From Kitasatospora sp. MAP12-44 (GTDB lineage Bacteria; Actinomycetota; Actinomycetes; Streptomycetales; Streptomycetaceae): a stretch of DNA of 64,000 nucleotides. Each line of letters starts with the position of its first letter. Position 1 is the stretch's first letter. The notes under the pieces were generated by a model that was given only the letters and a program-made list of their open reading frames with translations, ran no database searches and was not told where the DNA came from. Made by a program: the position numbers and the translations under genes. Location of the stretch: positions 4,030,001 through 4,094,000 of the forward strand of contig NZ_JARZAE010000004.1 of assembly GCF_029892095.1 (NCBI RefSeq), in the 5' to 3' direction. Positions 8,753 to 17,284 of this stretch are shown here, one piece after another.

Positions 8753-9575
8753 CGATCGTCATCGCTCATCCCCGCCGGCCTGGGCCAGCTCGCCGCCGCT
8801 CGGCTCGCCAAGCCCGGGGAACACCCGCAGTTGCTGGACCGCCTCGCGACGGTGCCAGATCTGCGCCGGGCCAAGGGGCGCCGCCACCCCCTTGCCTTTG
8901 TCCTCGCACTCGCCGCGTGCGCGGTACTGGCCAGCGCGAAGTCCCTGACCGCGATCGCGGAGTGGGCCGCCGACGCCCCGCCTGCCGTGCTCACCGCCCT
9001 TGGGGTCCCGAGCCGCGAACCGTCCGGTCCCAACGCCCGGCCGAGGCCACCGCGCGTCGGGGCTGCAGGACATCGACGGCAACGCCATCGATGCAGCAAT
9101 CGGCTCCTGGCTCGCCGCCCGTGACCTGTGCCGCCCTAACCCCGGCAAGGACCCGGGCGGGCGCCCCCGCGGCTCGCTGGCCGTGGACGGCAAGACCGTT
9201 CGCGGCGCCCGTTGCGCCGACGGCACCCAGGTCCACCTGTTCGCCGCGATGACCGAAACCGGCCGGTCGCCGCCCAGCGCGAGGTCAGCTTCAAGACCAA
9301 CGAGATCACCGCCTTCCGGCCGATGCTCGCCGAACTCGACCTGGCCGACATCGTGGTCATCTTCGACGCCCTGCACTCGCAAACCACCCACGCCCGCTTC
9401 CTGGTGGAGGACAAGAAGGCCCACTACATCGCCATACCCAAGGGGAATCAGCCGCTGCCGCACCAGCACCTGAAGCAGCTGCCCTGGCGGGATGTTCCGC
9501 TGCTGTACAAGACCCGCGCCACAGAGCACAGCCTTGACGAGATCCGCCGCGTCAAGACCGCCACCATGAACGGAG
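8744..9575 (+). pseudogene. ISAs1-family transposase, 5' two thirds, frameshifted
   Basis: Begins at a GTG (8744) with LLDRLATVPDLRRAKGRRHPL, typical of ISAs1 N-termini. It shifts frame near 9030-9060 (GLQDIDGNAIDAAIGSWLAARD ... LAVDGKTVRGA) and again near 9270 (REVSFKTNEITAFRPML, DIVVIFDALHSQTTHARFLV). Homology ends about 9575 (RRVKTATMNG), just before the FPHAAQ segment that the family has next. Not functional: two frameshifts and no C-terminus. Confidence 0.85.
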
Positions 9576-9744
9576 TGGTTGGCCAGCGGGGCGTACAGCT
9601 CGGGAGGCGGGCGCCTGCGGCGGGCCGTGTTGGCCGGCGTCCGGTCGAGCCGGCCGCGCGGGCTGCCTCCCAGGCTGGCACAAATGGGCCTCCGGTTGGC
9701 GCACCGGTTACAGTAGCTAAGGCCATTTCCCGCACCATCAAACG

Positions 9745-10995
9745 TTACGGCGAGTACGGCGCGGAATGCTGGCCGGGACCATCGTGTTCGTTCCCGACGC
9801 TGTCGTCCGGATCCGGATTGCCGGTGGAGCCGGTGGAGCCCGGGGAGCCGGTGGAGCCGGTGGAGCCCGGGGAGCCGGTGGAGCCGGTGGAGCCCGGGGA
9901 GCCGGTGGAGCCCGTGGAGCCGGTGGAGCCGGTGGAGCCGGTGGAGCCGGTGGAGCCGGTGGAGCCCGGGGAGCCGGTGGAGCCGGTGGAGCCGGTGGAG
10001 CCCGGGGAGCCGGTGGAGCCGGTGGAGCCGGTGGAGCCCGGGGAGCCCGGGGAGCCCGGGGAGCCCGGGGAGCCCGGGGAGCCCGGGGAGCCCGGGGAGC
10101 CCGGGGAGCCCGGGGAGCCCGGGGAGCCCGGGGAGCCCGGGGAGCCCGGGGAGCCCGGGGAGCCCGGGGAGCCCGGGGAGCCCGGGGAGCCCGGGGAGCC
10201 CGGGGAGCCCGGGGAGCCCGGGGAGCCCGGGGAGCCGGTGGAGCCCGGGGAGCCCGGGGAGCCGGTGGAGCCCGGGGAGCCGGTGGAGCCCGGGGAGCCA
10301 GGGACACCCGGGGAGCCAGTCGGTCCCCAGTTTCGACTCCATTTCAGATCGAAACGGCCACTCAATTTCGGATCGAAGGTGAATGCGACGGACAAGGAAA
10401 TCGCCATCGCAACCGCCAGGCCACTTGTGAAATTGCGGCGCCATCCAGGCTGGTTCATTAGAGCTAGCAGCGGCGACGGCTTTTGCATCACAAATAGAAT
10501 TGCGACAATAGTGATTGATGTTAGAGGCAGAGCCACGTATCCAGCATCGGGTCCAACAAAGAAGGCCACAAGTACAGTGGCTGCTGCAGCTAGACCGCCA
10601 ATCCAAAGGGTGCACCGGATGAACTTACGAGCGGAGCTGGTGTCCGGCTTATCCTCCGGGTTGACCTTGATCACGATTTCGCAGACGGGAACCCTGCTCC
10701 TGCGGCAAAAAAGAGCCACAAGTACAGCGACTGCTGCTACACCGCCAGCCCAAAGAGTGAGCCAAAAGAACTTACAAGCAGAGGGGGTGACCCTCTTAGC
10801 CCCTAACTCCTTCGGGCTGACCTTGATCGCGATTTCGCAGACGGGAACTCTGCCCCTGCTGCCAGGCTCCGTGGCATGGAACATCTGCTGCACATGGGAT
10901 TTCCTATGCCATTTGCGGATCTCCCCCAACTTTCGCGATGCATTAGACATACTTCGCAATATTACTTGACCGGCGACTAACAACATAGAGGCCAC
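9745..10995 (-). CDS. membrane-anchored collagen-like protein
   Basis: 416 residues from a GTG at 10995 (ATG at 10950 is an alternative). The N-terminal 210 residues contain four predicted membrane segments (about 76-97, 126-147, 152-170, 189-206) and an internal duplication: RVPVCEIAIKV ... WLTLWAGGVAA and RVPVCEIVIKV ... CTLWIGGLAA. Residues about 224-391 are uninterrupted Gly-X-Y triplets, almost all GSP or GST, able in principle to form a collagen triple helix outside the membrane. The short C-terminal tail (NPDPDDSVGNEHDG) has no sorting signal. The N-terminal half has lower GC than the surroundings. No partner genes for hydroxylation or export are adjacent. Confidence 0.7.
   Translation of the reverse strand: MASMLLVAGQVILRSMSNASRKLGEIRKWHRKSHVQQMFHATEPGSRGRVPVCEIAIKVSPKELGAKRVTPSACKFFWLTLWAGGVAAVAVLVALFCRRSRVPVCEIVIKVNPEDKPDTSSARKFIRCTLWIGGLAAAATVLVAFFVGPDAGYVALPLTSITIVAILFVMQKPSPLLALMNQPGWRRNFTSGLAVAMAISLSVAFTFDPKLSGRFDLKWSRNWGPTGSPGVPGSPGSTGSPGSTGSPGSPGSTGSPGSPGSPGSPGSPGSPGSPGSPGSPGSPGSPGSPGSPGSPGSPGSPGSPGSPGSPGSPGSPGSPGSTGSTGSTGSPGSTGSTGSTGSPGSTGSTGSTGSTGSTGSTGSTGSPGSTGSTGSPGSTGSTGSPGSTGSTGNPDPDDSVGNEHDGPGQHSAPYSP
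9821..10310. repeat. 9-bp tandem repeat array (about 54 units)
   Basis: Units GGAGCCCGG and GGAGCCGGT alternate, with a homogeneous block of the first unit about 10036-10236. It encodes the collagen triplets on the minus strand. Because 9 is a multiple of 3 and no unit contains a stop, several frames stay open through it, creating false EPGEP, GARGAGG and APRAPPA frames. Confidence 0.95.
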
Positions 10996-11028
10996 AAGGG
11001 TGAAAAATCTTACCCCTCGGGATTATTA

Positions 11029-11157
11029 ATGGAGATTTCCAAGGATATCTTGATCGTTGACTCGCAAGAATATCCTGTTTACGGTGTGGGAATTCGAAAA
11101 CCGAGGCGAGCAGCCTCCCCGAAGTTTCAGATTCGCCAGACAATTCTCCGGCCATGA
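11029..11157 (+). CDS. small ORF A of an overlapping trio
   Basis: 42 residues (starts MEISKDILIVDSQEYP) from the ATG at 11029; no clear ribosome-binding site. Its TGA overlaps the next ATG as ATGA (11154-11157). No family recognised. Kept because of the two successive 4-bp overlaps. Confidence 0.35.
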   Translation: MEISKDILIVDSQEYPVYGVGIRKPRRAASPKFQIRQTILRP

Positions 11158-11306
11158 CAAATCTGCGACTGGAGTGCCAGGCGGTGGAGCTTATCCGAGT
11201 TTTCTCAGTTGATGTTCTCAACGATCAGGCGCCGGGCGGTGGCGGTAGAGCCATTATAAATGACCATGACTGCCATCTTTATACCCACAAGGAGAGTACC
11301 TCGTGA
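11154..11306 (+). CDS. small ORF B of an overlapping trio
   Basis: 50 residues (starts MTNLRLECQAVELIRVF) beginning inside the stop of ORF A. Its own TGA overlaps the GTG of ORF C as GTGA (11303-11306). No family recognised; no good ribosome-binding site, so it would depend on coupling. Confidence 0.35.
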   Translation: MTNLRLECQAVELIRVFSVDVLNDQAPGGGGRAIINDHDCHLYTHKESTS

Positions 11307-11509
11307 GTCTGACGACTGCCGCACGCCCCTTGTCAACCCGACTCCCCCAGATCTGGCCAGTGACCGTAATCGTCGTTGTCGTGGTCCTGCGAGCCCCGAC
11401 GGACACCCTCCCAGCGGCGCTCTCGGCAGTAGCTGGCCTCGTGGCGCTCATGCTTGGCGAGCAGCTGCCAGCGTCGCGGGCTGCAGCCGGGCCACGCACG
11501 GCCGAGTAG
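11303..11509 (+). CDS. small membrane protein (ORF C)
   Basis: 68 residues from the GTG at 11303 with an AAGGAG motif eight bases upstream, the best-supported start of the trio. Two hydrophobic stretches (about 17-29 with a run of valines, and 37-50) suggest a hairpin in the membrane. Function unknown. Confidence 0.5.
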   Translation: MSLTTAARPLSTRLPQIWPVTVIVVVVVLRAPTDTLPAALSAVAGLVALMLGEQLPASRAAAGPRTAE

Positions 11510-11707
11510 GCCGACGGTCACAAACGGGTGAATGCACATGAGCTGCAAGGGATTACGTGCGGCGATCAGGACCTCTCGCCCCGGGGAGCGAACAGGGAGT
11601 GGATCTTGCAATCGGAGCCGCTGCCAGCCGCGAGAACCCAACTCCATCCAGAGCTTTGACGTGCGCGTTTGAGGATCTCGGCAGGCTACGGATGCCCCCG
11701 GACCTCA

Positions 11708-11750
11708 TTCGGGACGAAGAGGCCGTGGGTTCAAATCCCGCCACCCCGAC
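11708..11750 (+). mobile_element. att copy 2: 3' half of tRNA-Pro(CGG)
   Basis: Identical 43 bp to copy 1. Identity with copy 3 extends over the following CCAGTAGTAC and into the hairpin. No tRNA 5' half precedes it. Confidence 0.85.
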
Positions 11751-11765
11751 CCAGTAGTACGAGTT

Positions 11766-11799
11766 CAGGGCCCTATCGGAGAGATCCGGTAGGGCCCTG
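11766..11799 (+). terminator. hairpin after att copy 2
   Basis: CAGGGCCCTA pairs with TAGGGCCCTG and the stem continues through CGGA/TCCG around GAGA. It resembles the hairpin after copy 3 (shared GGCCCTATCGGAGAGATCC). Confidence 0.75.
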
Positions 11800-11901
11800 A
11801 TTCGTTCTGCGTGACTGACTGAGTGACTGTCCCTCAGAGCCGGGCTTGAACAGGTCGTCCATCTGTCGGGGCCCGCAGACGACGGCGAAGTGAACCGTGG
11901 T

Positions 11902-13209
11902 TCAGCTGTCGCCGCCCCTGGGCTCGAGGTCGCCGATCACTCCGACCCGGATGCCGAACCACGGGTAGGTGAGGTTGAAGAACACGTTGTCCTGAGGCTG
12001 GAGTCCGACCGCGGAAGGCCACATCTGGAACGCGCCCGCGTTGGATACACCGCCGTGCGCGCGGCGCCAGATCCGTGCGGAGTCGCCTCCGGTCGGTGGG
12101 GGTGTGATCGTGTCGGTCCACTCGACCGCGTTGCCGCCTTGGTCGAGGGTGCCCCACGGTGAGGTGGTCCTCGCCTGGCCGACGGTGCTGAGGCTGCCCT
12201 GGTAGAGGTTGGCGTAGCTGACGGCGTCGAGCCCGAACGGGTTGACGGTGGCGCAGACATCGGGCTGCACCTCGCCGGGGCACCAGTTCGGCGCCGGCTG
12301 GCCGGTGGCATGGTACGAGGCGAGTGGCTGGGTCGCCGCGTTGACGACATCGCCGTTGGTGGGATTGAGGACCGTGGGGGCAGGGGCGGTCGCATCGCCG
12401 TCGCCGAAGACTCCCTGATTGGTCGGGTACTTCCAGTAGGAGTAGGTGCCACCGCCGTTCGGATCGTAGTAGGCCGCCTTGATCCACTCGTCCTGGCTCG
12501 GTACGACGAAGCCGGAGTCATGGGCCCGGGTCGCGTCCGGCCGGGCGAGGTCGTACATCCCGCGCTCGGTCTGTGGCGACAGTTCGACCTGGTACGTGAC
12601 GTAGTTGAAGCCGTTGTTGCTGCTTTCCTGTTTGGAGATCAGTCGGCCGTTGTAGAGCGAGTTGACGAAGCGCGCGGCCTTCAGGAAGTTCGCGAAGCCG
12701 TACGGCTTGTCCGCCCATTCCGGATACGCCACGGAGTAGTGGGAGCCGTCGCCGGCGTCGGCGGAGAAGTTGATCGGGCCGTACTTCGGCCACGCCGACG
12801 AGCTCTCGGTCCTGTCGTAGAGGCCATGGGGATCGCGGCCCCCGGGGTCGACCGTGTTCAGGAAGGCCACCCACTCGCCGACTGTGACCTCCAACTGTCC
12901 GATCTCGTAGGGATCTCGGACGGCGCCGACCATCAGACAGTCGCTCGATGTGGGCGGGGCGTCGGCGCACGTGCGGTAGACGGCGTCAGTGAACGGGACG
13001 ACGCCTACCGCGGGGTTTCCGGGCGCACCGACTTTGGCGGTTGTCACGGCGATGACCGCGCCCCTGCCGTGGGTGCCATGGTCGGGTGAAAGCGACTCGG
13101 CGGCAGCGGTCCTGGAACCGACCATCGCCTGCGAAGTCAGCAGGACCGACACTCCGCACGCCGCCAGGACGGCCCTGCTGAAACGAGTGCGGCGGGAGAC
13201 GAGGTGCAT
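11902..13209 (-). CDS. secreted FGE-sulfatase (SUMF1-fold) domain protein
   Basis: 435 residues from the ATG at 13209 (AAAGGG upstream), with a signal peptide (about 1-36). The body matches the formylglycine-generating-enzyme/EgtB/PvdO fold: YEIGQLEVTVGEWVAFLN, FVVPSQDEWIKAAYYDPN, GNAVEWTDT and a C-terminal FGIRVGV. The paired active-site cysteines of true FGE are not evident, so it may be a binding or structural member. It is the only intact gene between att copies 2 and 3; its 3' 550 bp are duplicated at 16715-17272. Confidence 0.8.
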   Translation of the reverse strand: MHLVSRRTRFSRAVLAACGVSVLLTSQAMVGSRTAAAESLSPDHGTHGRGAVIAVTTAKVGAPGNPAVGVVPFTDAVYRTCADAPPTSSDCLMVGAVRDPYEIGQLEVTVGEWVAFLNTVDPGGRDPHGLYDRTESSSAWPKYGPINFSADAGDGSHYSVAYPEWADKPYGFANFLKAARFVNSLYNGRLISKQESSNNGFNYVTYQVELSPQTERGMYDLARPDATRAHDSGFVVPSQDEWIKAAYYDPNGGGTYSYWKYPTNQGVFGDGDATAPAPTVLNPTNGDVVNAATQPLASYHATGQPAPNWCPGEVQPDVCATVNPFGLDAVSYANLYQGSLSTVGQARTTSPWGTLDQGGNAVEWTDTITPPPTGGDSARIWRRAHGGVSNAGAFQMWPSAVGLQPQDNVFFNLTYPWFGIRVGVIGDLEPRGGDS

Positions 13210-13380
13210 GGGCAAACCCTTTCGGCCCTGGCGGCTCGCCCGTGGCCGCAAGCAGCGTGGAGCGGACCGACGATCACAACAGTGGGTAACTGCAAGCTAC
13301 CCCTTCTGTTACTCTCCGCACTTGCGACATGACGGAGCCCGGGCTTCAAGTCCGTCAACCATTCACCGGCACAGCGGCGA

Positions 13381-13404
13381 GGTACAGCAGCGAAGTACCG
13401 CAAC
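13381..13404. repeat. arm-like repeat left of att copy 3
   Basis: GTACAGCAGC followed by AAGTACCGCAAC, i.e. two decamers of GTACAGCARC type. Near-identical motifs occur at 13583 and 19339. Position beside the tRNA-derived core suggests integrase arm sites (inference). Confidence 0.5.
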
Positions 13405-13487
13405 CGCTCCGGCCAGAGGCGACCACCAGCGCATCTGACACCACCTCTGACCTGTGCAGATGGCCACAGCGACCACCCCGCCCGTGA

Positions 13488-13530
13488 TTCGGGACGAAGA
13501 GGCCGTGGGTTCAAATCCCGCCACCCCGAC
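13488..13530 (+). mobile_element. att copy 3: 3' half of tRNA-Pro(CGG)
   Basis: Same 43 bp. The 80 bp to its left (TGACACCACCTCTGACCTG and around) resemble the 80 bp left of copy 4, so the right ends of the two segments are homologous. Confidence 0.85.
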
Positions 13531-13540
13531 CCAGTAGTAC

Positions 13541-13574
13541 AGAGGCCCTATCGGAGAGATCCGATAGGGCCTCT
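13541..13574 (+). terminator. hairpin after att copy 3
   Basis: Perfect 15-bp stem AGAGGCCCTATCGGA / TCCGATAGGGCCTCT with a GAGA loop. Confidence 0.8.
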
Positions 13575-13582
13575 GACGTTGT

Positions 13583-13616
13583 GTACAGCAGCAAAGGACA
13601 GCAACCGCAGCAACCG
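13583..13616. repeat. arm-like repeat right of att copy 3
   Basis: GTACAGCAGCAAAGGACAGC then AACCGCAGCAACC. Same repeat family as at 13381 and 19339, here on the other side of the core. Confidence 0.5.
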
Positions 13617-13907
13617 TCGGCAGCGAGCTCAACCGAGACGAGGCCGCTGACCAGCGTCGTCCGGCGTTTATGGAGCTCGGACCTCGGGTTGCCGGTCCCT
13701 CTCGGGCGGCAGTCAGTACTGATCTGGATGGCGCCCCATGGTGGCTCCAGCGACCGACCAGGGGCGCCAGCACGGCGACCCGGCCTCTTGGACTCCCCTG
13801 ACAGCCGCGGGCAAATCGAGCCGTTCCTGGCCGTGGATCTCGACGTTCGCCCCTCGCCGAGCGCGGCGCTTCGTCGCCGGAGAGGAAGGACGACGGGTCA
13901 GCCGCAT
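13617..13907. other. intergenic region
   Basis: No gene recognised; short frames on the minus strand do not resemble anything known to me. Confidence 0.4.
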
Positions 13908-14590
13908 CTAGGAGGCGGTGGGAGGAGGTGTCGGTGCCGACGGTGGGGCCGCGCCCGCTGAGGTCCGGCGTAGCGTCCACAGAGCACTGAAAGGGCGGCG
14001 TCGCGGACCGACGTGCGCATCGGCGGGTGTGTCCGCGGTCGCCTCGGTGACGGCCGCAAGGGCGGGTTGGCCTTGTCGTCCTTCACGTCGGCCGGCCTCC
14101 AGGGCCGCCGCGAGGCCTCGGCGGTGGAGCCGGCGCAGCAGAAGAGCCGCCGTCAGGCAGAGGGCCAATGCGACGAGGACGGCTGCGGCCCGGTAGACGA
14201 GAAGGATCACGACGGTGACCGACCTGGTGCTGGTATGCCCGTCGGGATTGGGGGCCGAAACACTGAGGCGGCACAGGCAGAACAGCGGAGGGGAGTGCCA
14301 GGTGGCGGTGACGGTGCGGGTGGCACCGCGCAGGACGGTGGCGTCACCGAAGCCGACGGTGGTCGAGCCGACCTTCGCGGTCAGGGGCTCGAGCGTGTCG
14401 TTGAAGGCACGGTGCACCGTGCCCGTGTTGTCGAGGGTCACGGCCAGGTGGATCGGGCCGCCGGCGGAGAAGCCAGGGGCCTACACGTCGGCCACGTCGA
14501 TGTGGTCGACCGTGGTGCCGGGAACGGTGATGACCGCGGTCACCCGAACCGACGGCACATCACCGCCCGATGGGACCGTTTCGACTTCTG
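13908..14590 (-). pseudogene. surface protein remnant with internal stop
   Basis: Reading right to left, one frame gives VRVTAVITVPGTTVDHIDVADV, then TAG (about 14480), then APGFSAGGPIHLAVTLDN continuing through an Ig-like region, one transmembrane helix (VVILLVYRAAAVLVALALCL) and a basic cytoplasmic tail. The stop interrupts what reads as one continuous domain, and a further TGA near 14594 ends homology upstream with no start or signal peptide. So the gene is 5'-truncated and nonsense-mutated. Confidence 0.65.
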
Positions 14591-14795
14591 CCGATCAGCG
14601 GCGCGCCATTCGGCCCGCCGCTCCGTAAGCAGCACGGCCCATGGTGCTATCTATACGCATACGACCAACCATTGACGTGGCGCCAGCCTCACTGTGCGGC
14701 CGCAGAATGCTGCCACCGTCACGGCCGGACCATCAGGAGTGGGCTCGACGAGCCACTCCCACCCGGGACACCGCCCTCCTAGAAGGAGCGAAACC

Positions 14796-15896
14796 ATGTC
14801 AAAGCTCGGCCGCATCGCGGCCACAGTCGCAACCGCCCTGATGTTCGCGCTCGCCGCTCCCGGGCCGGCCCATGCGGCCACCACGATCATCCAGGACAGC
14901 CTCACCCCGATCAGCGTATCGCCCGGCATCTCCACCCACGCCACCCTCCGCTTGCACTCGACGAGCTGCATCGTGGTGCAGCAGCTCGGAGTCGCCGTAC
15001 GCGACGTGAACCAGCGCAATTTCGACTTCCCGATCCCGCTCAGCAACGTGACCATCTGCCCGTCAGGATTCACCTACACCTCGGGCGCGCGGACCTTCCT
15101 CGCCGGCACCTACTCGGAATTCGGCTACTACAAGGACAGCATGGGCTACCACAACCTGCCCCAGGAGACTCTGACGGTGGCCCCGCCGTCCGGGCCTCCG
15201 ACGGATCCGACCCAGGGGAAGACCCTCACCTGGGACGAGGAGTTCAACCAGCCCATCGCCTACGGAACCCGCTGGGTCGGCACCACAACCAGCGCCTACC
15301 AGTACGGCAATCACAACCCCAATGACGACAAGCTCGACTGGCTGGCCCAGTCCGCTGTGACCGTCGCCCACGGTGTCGCCACCTTCACCGCCCAGCCCAG
15401 CTCCCACATCCTGGAGAACGGCAAGCAAGCGTGGACCACCGGGCTGCTCACCACCGAAGGTTCCTCGGAGGGCTTCCAGGTCCGGACGAACGACTACATC
15501 GAGACCCGGGTCCAGATGCCCTCCGGCATCGGCGCGTGGCCCGCTCTGTGGAGTTGGCGCAACGGCGACAACGAGATCGACAAGTACGAGTACCACCCCG
15601 ACAACCCGAACCTGCTGGAGCTGACCAACCACGTCCAGGCGTCCCAGGACTACTACACCAATGCCGCCGGGGTGGCTCCGGGCGACTGGGTCGTCATCGG
15701 GACGCACTACGGCGCCACCTCGGTGGACTGGTACGTGGACGGCGTGAAGGTCTTCTCCGACGGGACCGGAGTGGGCACGTCCTGGTCGGCCTACCTCATC
15801 CTGAACCTATCGGTGGACGCGGGGACCTATCACCCCGGGCCGCAGAACTCCACGCCGATCACCTCGGCCGCCGACTACGTCCGGGTGTACCGGTGA
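14796..15896 (+). CDS. secreted glycoside hydrolase family 16-like enzyme
   Basis: 366 residues from the ATG at 14796 (AGAAGGAG upstream), with a signal peptide (1-27, AHA cleavage). Residues about 28-130 are an unassigned beta domain; about 140-366 resemble GH16 (LTWDEEFN, IETRVQMPSGIGAWPALW). The catalytic ExDxxE motif is EIDKYE (Glu260, Asp262, Glu265), followed by WYVDGVKVF. Substrate is probably a beta-glucan or related polysaccharide. Intact cargo between att copies 3 and 4. Confidence 0.85.
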   Translation: MSKLGRIAATVATALMFALAAPGPAHAATTIIQDSLTPISVSPGISTHATLRLHSTSCIVVQQLGVAVRDVNQRNFDFPIPLSNVTICPSGFTYTSGARTFLAGTYSEFGYYKDSMGYHNLPQETLTVAPPSGPPTDPTQGKTLTWDEEFNQPIAYGTRWVGTTTSAYQYGNHNPNDDKLDWLAQSAVTVAHGVATFTAQPSSHILENGKQAWTTGLLTTEGSSEGFQVRTNDYIETRVQMPSGIGAWPALWSWRNGDNEIDKYEYHPDNPNLLELTNHVQASQDYYTNAAGVAPGDWVVIGTHYGATSVDWYVDGVKVFSDGTGVGTSWSAYLILNLSVDAGTYHPGPQNSTPITSAADYVRVYR

Positions 15897-16105
15897 GCGC
15901 ACGCACCGCCCCCTCCGGCGGCACCGCCTCCGCGACGGCAGATGGCTCGTCCGCGCCACCGACGGCCGGTCAGATCCCTGGGCGCGGAAGCTCGCCAGCT
16001 GCCCGAGCCAGTCGTCCCGGCACCCTGATCGGTGGGCGCCCCCGGACACCCCAAGCGTCCCACGCACCGCAGCACGTTGATTCTCAGACAAGGCAGGTGC
16101 TTGCT

Positions 16106-16588
16106 ATGACTCACGGACCAGGATCGCGCCGGCAGTTGGCGCTGTGGACGGTCGCGGCAGCATGCCTGCTGGGAGCAACCCCGGCCATGGCCGCAGATCC
16201 CTCCAACTCGCACTACGCCGTGGTCAGCGTCACAGTCCCGCCTGCTCCTCCGGGTGGGTCGACGACCGTCAACGTCCTGGTGGTCAACGATGGACCGGAC
16301 ACCAGCGCCTCGGCCCACAGCGTGCGGGTCACCCTGCCGAACGGCGCCACCACCACGGGCGCCTCTTTCCCCTCGACCTGCACCACCGACGGGACCGGCA
16401 CCGTTGTCACCTGCGCGTTTCCGCCAGGCCTGCGCGCGCTGCGCACGGCCACCGTGCTTCTCCCCGTGCAGATTTCGCCGACCGCTCCCCCGCGCGGCGA
16501 ACTGGACGGTGGCTGGGTACACCTCGAAAGTGCCGATGACCAGGTCAGCCCACTGCACGACGTGGAGTTCGACATCGTGACGCCGTAA
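16106..16588 (+). CDS. secreted DUF11/CARDB-like protein
   Basis: 160 residues from the ATG at 16106 (AGGCAGG upstream), with a signal peptide ending near AMA (about residue 29) and one Ig-like domain (STTVNVLVVNDGPDTSASAHSV) of the DUF11 type seen in bacterial surface proteins. No cell-wall anchor, so probably secreted. Function unknown; follows the GH16-type gene by 210 bp. Confidence 0.7.
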   Translation: MTHGPGSRRQLALWTVAAACLLGATPAMAADPSNSHYAVVSVTVPPAPPGGSTTVNVLVVNDGPDTSASAHSVRVTLPNGATTTGASFPSTCTTDGTGTVVTCAFPPGLRALRTATVLLPVQISPTAPPRGELDGGWVHLESADDQVSPLHDVEFDIVTP

Positions 16589-16738
16589 TCCCCGGGTGCC
16601 CGGGATCCCCGCCCCGGGCACCCTCGAACAAGACGGCACCAGCATCCAGCGGCAACACCGGCGGGGGCGCGGTGAGAGTGTCCGGCGACAGGGCATCAGC
16701 CATCAGGGCCCGCGGGCGACGGCGAAGTGAACCGTGGT

Positions 16739-17272
16739 TCAGCTGTCGCCGCCCCTGGGCTCGAGGTCGCCGATCACTCCGACCCGGATGCCGAACCACG
16801 GGTAGGTGAGGTTGAAGAACACGTTGTCCTGAGGCTGGAGTCCGACCGCGGAAGGCCACATCTGGAACGCGCCCGCGTTGGATACACCGCCGTGCGCGCG
16901 GCGCCAGATCCGTGCGGAGTCGCCTCCGGTCGGTGGGGGCGTGATCGTGTCGGTCCACTCGACCGCGTTGCCGCCTTGGTCGAGGGTGCCCCACAGTGAG
17001 GTGGTCCTCGCCTGGCCGACGGTGCTGAGGCTGCCCTGGTAGAGGTTGGCGTAGCTGACGGCGTCGAGCCCGAACGGGTTGACGGTGGCGCAGACATCGG
17101 GCTGCACCTCGCCGGGGCACCAGTTCGGCGCCGGCTGGCCGGTGGCATGGTACGAGGCGAGTGGCTGGGTCGCCGCGTTGACGACATCGCCGTTGGTGGG
17201 GTTGAGGACCGTGGGGGCGGGGGCGGTCGCATCGCCGTCGCCGAAGACTCCCGGGTTGGTCAGGTACTTCCA
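16739..17272 (-). pseudogene. truncated duplicate of the FGE-domain gene
   Basis: From about 16715 to 17272 the sequence is almost identical to 11880-12437, covering the C-terminal 178 or so residues of the secreted FGE-domain protein. Signal peptide and N-terminal half are missing; at the break the sequence changes abruptly to an unrelated transposase-like remnant. Confidence 0.85.
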
Positions 17273-17284
17273 CTGGCTCTCTGG

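Noticed and set aside
9821..10310. Possible CRISPR array
   Set aside because: The repeat is a 9-bp coding unit with no spacers; no cas genes nearby.
11902..13209. Calling the secreted FGE-fold protein a true formylglycine-generating enzyme
   Set aside because: The paired catalytic cysteines are not evident and no sulfatase gene is adjacent; only the fold is claimed.
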